DNA of 11,741 nucleotides from an uncultured Prevotellaceae bacterium (GTDB lineage: Bacteria; Bacteroidota; Bacteroidia; Bacteroidales; Bacteroidaceae): contig CACYKX010000103.1 in assembly GCA_902775075.1 (NCBI GenBank), forward strand, positions 1 through 11,741, in the 5' to 3' direction. The notes under the pieces were generated by a model that was not told where the DNA came from, searched no databases, and worked only from the letters and a program-made list of their open reading frames with translations. Shown in pieces: positions 6,666 through 11,741 of the stretch. Numbering within the stretch: position 1 is the first letter of the stretch; the number at the start of each line of letters is the position of its first letter. The position numbers were made by a program, and so were the translations under genes.

Positions 6666-9600
6666 TTATTTATCCAACCATTCTTCTTGTAAATCATTCA
6701 AGTTTACCTCGTAAGGCAGATGATTCCTCACTACAAACATTGTATGATTGGCTTGATTCTCCCTCCCGGAATAATCATTTATGATTTTCAATCCTTTGCT
6801 TGCAAGGAAACTATAATTCAAGAATTGTTCTGGTGCAGTAAGTATCCGTGCTCGCCAGAAGGAGGCTATGAACTCATTGATGACACCCTTCACGTCCTTC
6901 CCAGCCACCTTTACTAAGTCGCTCTCAAGCCTTACGATTACAGCCATTATCAGTTTAAAGGCATGATAAGAATTCACATAAAGCGATGTTATAAGATAGG
7001 CACAAAGATACACTGGATAATACTTATTCATATCCAGTTTGTGCACTTCATTTATATAATCATTATCATAACGCTCGCGCTCAAATACAGCTATTACCTC
7101 ATTTACTACTTCCTCGCTAACAACTGGTTTATACCGTTGCAATATATCATGTATCTTTACCAACCCGGTTTTGTCACCGACAAGAGCCATACGCAAGGCT
7201 AAAAACAGAACAGGAGTGATAACATATTCAACGAACTCGGAGTCTGCACTCTCCCGTTTCATCTCTGGATGCGTCTCAAATGTCTTTGTCTGAGACAAAG
7301 TGGAAATGTCTGCTATCTGCGCCACCGCATCAAAGTCCTGTTCTTTCAGGAACACAGGCACCAAAAGAGTGGCAATAAAATGAATCTCCTTTGTTTCCCC
7401 TCTTCTCCTAATGGATTCCAGCACTCTATATGCCCAATCAGTTTTCATCTTTTCCATCTTTAATGCATCACATATCTGGTACATCAGATAGCTAGAAGTA
7501 AAGATTCTGTCCTCAGAATAAAGACTATCCAAGGCTTGCGCATCCTGCTCAGTAAACATACCGCGGTACGACCTCGCCTGCCCATCTGGAATCTCTCTCG
7601 CACCTAATTCGTCAAGATAGTTCACTAACAGGCAGTCGCAAAGGCAAAGATATGTCTTGGCAAAAGGCGATTTTAATCCTTCTTCACTTGACACATACTT
7701 GACACACTCTGAGACCAGCTCCACAGATCGTACCTTTTCGCCAGCATTCCAATACATCAGCGACAACTCGCCCAAACATTGGTAATACTCATATATTGTA
7801 CTTGAATGCCCAGGCTTTTGGACATAGTCAATAACTTTCTTCAACTGAGCGATGCCTTCATTCACATCCGTCTCGCTCATCACATACGCCTTTATCTGGC
7901 CCAAATGAAGATGGATATTTGGTATTACTTCACCATACTCTGCCGTCTGCATGGCTTCGATAAACGGCAACGTCTCTTTGTTTTCTACATCTTTATTCGA
8001 ATAGATTGAGTATGCCATTGAGCCATTTAATAGCACTTTCGCCAAGGGATATTCTTCAAACTGAGTATAATAGTTGCCATATACCCTTCTTGTATCCTCG
8101 TAGCGTCCTGCTTTAGTGAATGTCTCCATCATCTCAAACAGGGCAGAAATTGCTATTTCCGGACATCTATACTCAATTGATTTAGCCAATATATGCTGTA
8201 AACCCGCTATGATATCTCCCTGTTCCCAACTTTTCCACTCTCTATTCACTAACTGGTATCCTGTCAAGTAGCAATGCTCACAAATATCACTGTCCGAGTG
8301 GTTATACTCAAAAGGTTTAGCTGCAAAATCTTTCAGCCAGGTCTCAAACTCTTCTATCTTTGTGAAGCGGAGTGGCAAAAACCAGATGCTCTTTTTGTAC
8401 AGTTCATCCATCTCGTCCAGTTCATCCACACCCTTGCTATTCTTATTACGTTTTTCGATAGACAGGTTGTGATATTTCAAGCCAGCTTGAATTCTGTCCT
8501 CCGACCAGCACAAAACGCTCAGTACACTATAATAGGCAGCAGTCAGTTCACTTTCCGCCGCGCCTTCAATTATCCTGCAAAGATCATTCAGTATGTAATT
8601 TCTCTTGCTAGAAGACAGGTCCTTCAGTATCGTAAGTTGCTGAACTCTGATAGCAATTCGCAAATTCTCAGTCATCTGAATGGGCAGTGGGACATCCACC
8701 CACATAGAAGGCAGAATAGTCAGTTTGGGCAAATCTTCTTTCCTGATTTTCTCCAAAGCCCGCATATACATCAGTCCTGCTTCATCATACCGTTCTGCAT
8801 TCTGCGCATAGAGTATGTAGTGAAGCACATCCAATTCATTAAGGGGCTCAGTCTTAATCATTATTCTGGATGCCAATAGCCAGTTACAACTCCTATAGCA
8901 TTCATTATCCATATCAGGAGTCCATGCCTTATCATAAAGAGGTGTCACTTTATAGAGTCCGCTTTCTTCCGTCACCCATCCTGGTGTCAGAGACATCAGC
9001 TTACTCCTTGTTTCCGCAATCTGCGGACTGACCGAAGCCAAAGCCTTCACATCATCCTCTGAAAAGACTGTTTTCACCAGCATCAGACGGTTCAGCAGAC
9101 TTCTGGTATCAGAATCAGGAATCATCCTTTGCATCAACTCTGCCAACGAGCGAGAGAGTTTATGATCAAAAGAATAGTTCAGCATCTGTCCAAACACCTT
9201 CTCATCTATCACCCAGTTACAGGAAGAAAGATATGTACATAGTGCTCTTACCAATACTGGATGTCCGTAACTGTGTGCCCAAATAAACTTGCTGAAGTCT
9301 TGTCTTGGCGAATAGGTCTCTATCAGTTCCTTGGTTTCTACTTCTGTCAACAACGGGACTTCCACCTGTGCCACACGGCTCATATCCACCAAAGTCATAT
9401 TCTCATCTATAGGAGCGTCTGTAGTGACGACTGGCTTTTTTCCTTCTTGTAATTCTTGATAACAGAGCCGTATTACTTCATTGAGATGACCTGATGGCAC
9501 ATCCGTACAAACAAAACCATCTTTGACATTGCTGAGCACCAGCTCTGACAAAGTTCGTTTCCCTGTTTTCACACTCCCGAACAACACAAGCACCTTTCCT

Positions 9601-10226
9601 TCGTTACAATGCTGAACACATTGCTGCACCAGTGCTTCGCGTTTCACAATATGCAGATTATTCATATCAGCATTCCGCAAGACTGATAGAGAGGATGGAA
9701 TGACCGACACCTGTTTCAATTCAGGTGAAGCCTGCACATTCTTGACAATTATGTCAAGTTTATCATTGATAGCGGTCAGGCTTTGTTTTGTTTCTTTTCT
9801 TGCACCTGACAGTTGTTCTAATATAGTTTTCTGGTCGTTCTCTATTTGCTTCAGACTGGCAGCTGACATTCTTAGCAGCTTGAATTGCGTCCAAACCTTC
9901 AGTCGAGTATCCTTGCAAACTTCTTCTTCAAACAATTCCAGTAATTTCTTGTATTGTCCTTTCTGCGGGTCAAAATCCGGGGCCACCTTAAATTCTTCTT
10001 TAAGTGCCTCCAGATAATGATCGTATTCCCTCCTTGCTTCGTTCCCTGCATATTCGGGGTCTGCATAAAACCTGCTGATAGCCCTCTCAAAAGCATTCCT
10101 ATACCTTTTCTCCATCGACTTCTTGTCTGCAAGAAAAGACACGCTTTCCTTCCCCGACTCAAAAATTGCCGTGGCAATCAGGCTCTGAAGGACAGGTGCT
10201 AAAAACAATGAAATAGAGGCTATCAT
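6666..10226 (-). CDS. STAND-like P-loop NTPase with TPR-like C-terminal half
   Basis: This 1186-aa protein starts at the ATG at 10224-10226. Residues 5-33 are hydrophobic to amphipathic (SLFLAPVLQSLIATAIF). Residues 118-167 form a likely coiled coil. A P-loop follows: LVLFGSVKTGKRTL, with G217, G222 and K223. A weak Walker B-like strand is KPVVTTDAP (D270). HSYGHPVLVRALCTYL (318-333) fits the GxP motif and following helix of STAND ATPases. From about 440 to the end the protein is helical with TPR-like repeats, for example ALFEMMETFTKAGRYEDTRR. STAND proteins bind a ligand through such repeats and then oligomerise to activate effectors, so a phage-sensing role is inferred. The start overlaps the stop of the DUF3800 gene by 4 nt, indicating translational coupling. 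Oddly, R224 occupies the usual Ser/Thr position after the P-loop lysine. Confidence 0.88.
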   Translation of the reverse strand: MIASISLFLAPVLQSLIATAIFESGKESVSFLADKKSMEKRYRNAFERAISRFYADPEYAGNEARREYDHYLEALKEEFKVAPDFDPQKGQYKKLLELFEEEVCKDTRLKVWTQFKLLRMSAASLKQIENDQKTILEQLSGARKETKQSLTAINDKLDIIVKNVQASPELKQVSVIPSSLSVLRNADMNNLHIVKREALVQQCVQHCNEGKVLVLFGSVKTGKRTLSELVLSNVKDGFVCTDVPSGHLNEVIRLCYQELQEGKKPVVTTDAPIDENMTLVDMSRVAQVEVPLLTEVETKELIETYSPRQDFSKFIWAHSYGHPVLVRALCTYLSSCNWVIDEKVFGQMLNYSFDHKLSRSLAELMQRMIPDSDTRSLLNRLMLVKTVFSEDDVKALASVSPQIAETRSKLMSLTPGWVTEESGLYKVTPLYDKAWTPDMDNECYRSCNWLLASRIMIKTEPLNELDVLHYILYAQNAERYDEAGLMYMRALEKIRKEDLPKLTILPSMWVDVPLPIQMTENLRIAIRVQQLTILKDLSSSKRNYILNDLCRIIEGAAESELTAAYYSVLSVLCWSEDRIQAGLKYHNLSIEKRNKNSKGVDELDEMDELYKKSIWFLPLRFTKIEEFETWLKDFAAKPFEYNHSDSDICEHCYLTGYQLVNREWKSWEQGDIIAGLQHILAKSIEYRCPEIAISALFEMMETFTKAGRYEDTRRVYGNYYTQFEEYPLAKVLLNGSMAYSIYSNKDVENKETLPFIEAMQTAEYGEVIPNIHLHLGQIKAYVMSETDVNEGIAQLKKVIDYVQKPGHSSTIYEYYQCLGELSLMYWNAGEKVRSVELVSECVKYVSSEEGLKSPFAKTYLCLCDCLLVNYLDELGAREIPDGQARSYRGMFTEQDAQALDSLYSEDRIFTSSYLMYQICDALKMEKMKTDWAYRVLESIRRRGETKEIHFIATLLVPVFLKEQDFDAVAQIADISTLSQTKTFETHPEMKRESADSEFVEYVITPVLFLALRMALVGDKTGLVKIHDILQRYKPVVSEEVVNEVIAVFERERYDNDYINEVHKLDMNKYYPVYLCAYLITSLYVNSYHAFKLIMAVIVRLESDLVKVAGKDVKGVINEFIASFWRARILTAPEQFLNYSFLASKGLKIINDYSGRENQANHTMFVVRNHLPYEVNLNDLQEEWLDK

Positions 10227-11329
10227 GCGTATTTCTCCATCAACTGGTTTATATTGTACTGTGTCTCAACACTGGCTATATAATGAAAAAACAAAGGATT
10301 ATTGTCAAGTGACCTTTTCAGCACTTTGTTCAGAAGTCTATAACGTTGCATTTGCTGTTTATCGAATTTTTCTATGTCAGCAACAATCTCATTTAATGTC
10401 CTGTCTACAAAGATGAAATATTTTCTCAATATTGAGACCACATAATCACATACTTGAATCATTGGGTTGGTTGCAGAATCAGAAAAACTATAGTTATTAA
10501 GCTTCGTACCATTTACTTCAATTGTGTCTTCCGTCAACAGTTTTTCGACCTGTTTCTCAGTATCAAAAACCAAAGTCCTATTTGGATAAGAATATATTTC
10601 AGCAGAGTAGAATTGTACAAACATTTTCACCCATTCATCTGGGGTCTCATCCTGTATGAATGTGAGTTCATCTTTCTTCTTTGCTTCATTAATCTTCTTC
10701 ACCAGAATACTCGCCATCATTTTATCGTGTGGATTTGGCACTGTTCCAATGAACTTTAAAACCTTTGCTTCCAAACCGTCTAAAAATACTATTTTATCTT
10801 TGTCTTTAATATCAGGATAGCGATACTTCCCAAACAGTTTAACGGTTTCCTCCGGTGATGACTTCAATATTCTGTAAAGAATCGCTTTTAGATTATGCGC
10901 CAACATAACATCATCACAGATGGAATCTATCACATCCACGAAGGCATAATACCACACCGGAACCATGATGAAATGCACATTCCACCTCTTGCTTTCAACC
11001 AAGTCAAACGTCCTCTGAAAGGCATCCTTACGCAGAATTTCTACAAAAGAGCCTCTCAAATCTTTCGTTGATTTCAGCTCCCGTCCTGGCTCTTTACCTA
11101 ATGCAGTATGAAGTTCATCATCCGAAACAATATCCTCTGCCTGTACACCACCCAAAACAAAACAGGCATTTTCTGAGGCATTAACACGCTTTTCTGGCAA
11201 TAGCACTAAATGCTTCACGTTGTCCGTCTCATCGTAATACCAAGTTTCCTTTTTATCGTATTGTTCTTCTGATACTCCCTGAGCCAAGGCCATCAGCCTG
11301 TTCAATTGATATACTCTGCTGTAATCCAT
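10223..11329 (-). CDS. DUF3800-family protein (RNase H-like fold predicted)
   Basis: This 368-aa protein starts at the ATG at 11327-11329 (MDYSRVYQLN). DUF3800 landmarks appear in order: YYDETDN with D33 and E34, ACFVLGGV (55-62), ELKSTKD with E84, RTLVFDTEKQ with D256, and MIQVCDYVVSILR with D295. To my knowledge DUF3800 proteins are grouped with RNase H-like folds and are common in defence islands. D33, E84, D256 and D295 are my candidate metal-binding acids. This is longer than many family members, with extra helical sequence around residues 120-240. It starts 15 nt after the peptidase gene and overlaps the STAND gene by 4 nt, so the three are likely made together. It may process nucleic acid or modulate the sensor; the activity is unknown. 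Confidence 0.8.
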   Translation of the reverse strand: MDYSRVYQLNRLMALAQGVSEEQYDKKETWYYDETDNVKHLVLLPEKRVNASENACFVLGGVQAEDIVSDDELHTALGKEPGRELKSTKDLRGSFVEILRKDAFQRTFDLVESKRWNVHFIMVPVWYYAFVDVIDSICDDVMLAHNLKAILYRILKSSPEETVKLFGKYRYPDIKDKDKIVFLDGLEAKVLKFIGTVPNPHDKMMASILVKKINEAKKKDELTFIQDETPDEWVKMFVQFYSAEIYSYPNRTLVFDTEKQVEKLLTEDTIEVNGTKLNNYSFSDSATNPMIQVCDYVVSILRKYFIFVDRTLNEIVADIEKFDKQQMQRYRLLNKVLKRSLDNNPLFFHYIASVETQYNINQLMEKYA

Positions 11330-11344
11330 TTCATTCCAATCCTT

Positions 11345-11741
11345 TTATTCCACATACCAATCCGGCTTCACCCATTCAGGGAACAATCTCTGCCTCGTTT
11401 CCCTTAGTTTTGCCAAATAATAATCATAGAAATCCTTGTAAAAATTGAAGGGTTTTAGAGCCATGTCTTCTGCGATAGAATAACCTCCATACACCATGAG
11501 CCATAATCTCAGCGCACTACCAACATAACCCCACAGTACATCTATCTCCGGGACGTCCATTCGCTTCATCAGCAAATCAATTCTGATGTCCATATGTGGA
11601 TGACTACCACCACCACTTACACTGTCTGGCCCCATGAAAAGCAAGGCACACAACAGGTTGGCAATGCCAACTTTGTTTGTATAGCCATCATCTGCACCAA
11701 ACGTCTCAGCCAACCAATCAAGAGCCAACTCATCAGCAGCT
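11345..11741 (-). CDS. C-terminal part of probable metallopeptidase (M48/Lit-like)
   Basis: The frame is open through the right edge of the window (AADELALDWLAETFGADDGY...), so the true start lies outside; the TTG at 11726-11728 is internal. About 132 residues are visible, ending at the TAA at 11345-11347. ADELALDWL resembles the E-(A)D-x2-A helix carrying the third zinc ligand in M48-type and Lit-like gluzincin peptidases. GGGSHPHMDIRIDLLMKRM resembles the (T/S)HPxxxxRIxxL segment that follows in those families. The HExxH motif should be upstream and is not visible. The C-terminal tail (MALKPFNFYKDFYDYYLAKL) is helical. As the first visible gene of the operon it may be a protease effector cutting a host protein, as Lit does with EF-Tu. 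That comparison is inference from a partial sequence. Confidence 0.6.
   Translation of the reverse strand, partial: AADELALDWLAETFGADDGYTNKVGIANLLCALLFMGPDSVSGGGSHPHMDIRIDLLMKRMDVPEIDVLWGYVGSALRLWLMVYGGYSIAEDMALKPFNFYKDFYDYYLAKLRETRQRLFPEWVKPDWYVE

Noticed and set aside
6602..6784. Plus-strand open frame beginning in the gap between the STAND and nuclease genes
   Set aside because: Most of it is antisense to the STAND gene's 3' end. The protein has no family features, and no promoter consensus was seen.
8274..8879. Plus-strand open frame of 201 codons
   Set aside because: It is antisense to the TPR-like part of the STAND gene and shows no recognisable domain; it is probably a shadow of the AT-rich coding sequence.
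11726..11728. TTG as the start of the peptidase gene
   Set aside because: The frame stays open to the window edge, and the residues before it (AADE) fit the zinc-ligand helix, so the gene begins outside the window.
1..11741. CRISPR arrays, tRNA or rRNA genes, attachment sites
   Set aside because: No spaced direct repeats, cloverleaf-like sequence or conserved rRNA segments were noticed on either strand by eye.

Overview
The window looks like Bacteroidales DNA (Bacteroides/Prevotella-like). It is AT-rich, starts lack strong Shine-Dalgarno sequences, and two candidate promoters carry the Bacteroidetes -7 box TAnnTTTG. The left edge holds a Bacteroidetes-type IS30 insertion sequence, and a helicase-associated (HA) domain of the kind common in this phylum is present. 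The genus assignment is inference. No tRNA, rRNA or CRISPR array was seen. Every supported gene lies on the minus strand, so the window reads from right to left.

Positions 11741 to 1773 hold what appears to be one long operon, whose promoter is beyond the right edge. In order of transcription it contains: (1) the C-terminal part of a probable zinc metallopeptidase of M48/Lit-like type; (2) a 368-aa DUF3800-family protein; (3) a 1186-aa STAND-type P-loop protein with a long helical, TPR-like C-terminal half; (4) an 1140-aa protein ending in a PD-(D/E)XK nuclease domain; (5) a 76-aa stand-alone HA domain; (6) a 364-aa protein with a C-terminal HEPN-like Rx4-6H motif. Genes 2 and 3 overlap by 4 nt (ATGA), the other gaps are 15 to 72 nt, and a strong Rho-independent terminator at 1731-1767 closes the unit. 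The 72-nt gap between genes 3 and 4 contains a near-perfect GGGAC...GTCCC palindrome.

Positions 1153 to 1637 hold a broken gene with its own -7 box. It has a DUF3800-like N-terminus (YIDEYGAYGF) and a HEPN-like C-terminus (RNSIVH), split between two frames at a run of five A. It is probably the remnant of another defence-type gene. Positions 1 to about 1106 are the IS30 element: transposase reading off the left edge, its promoter, and a stem-loop beside the right end.

The gene set (peptidase, RNase H-like DUF3800, STAND sensor, nuclease, HEPN, HA) resembles an anti-phage island. The inferred logic is that the STAND protein senses a phage molecule and the nuclease, HEPN and peptidase proteins act as effectors. 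This combination matches no named system that I can identify with confidence. It is the main candidate for an undescribed system, and all functional statements about it are inferred from domains and context.
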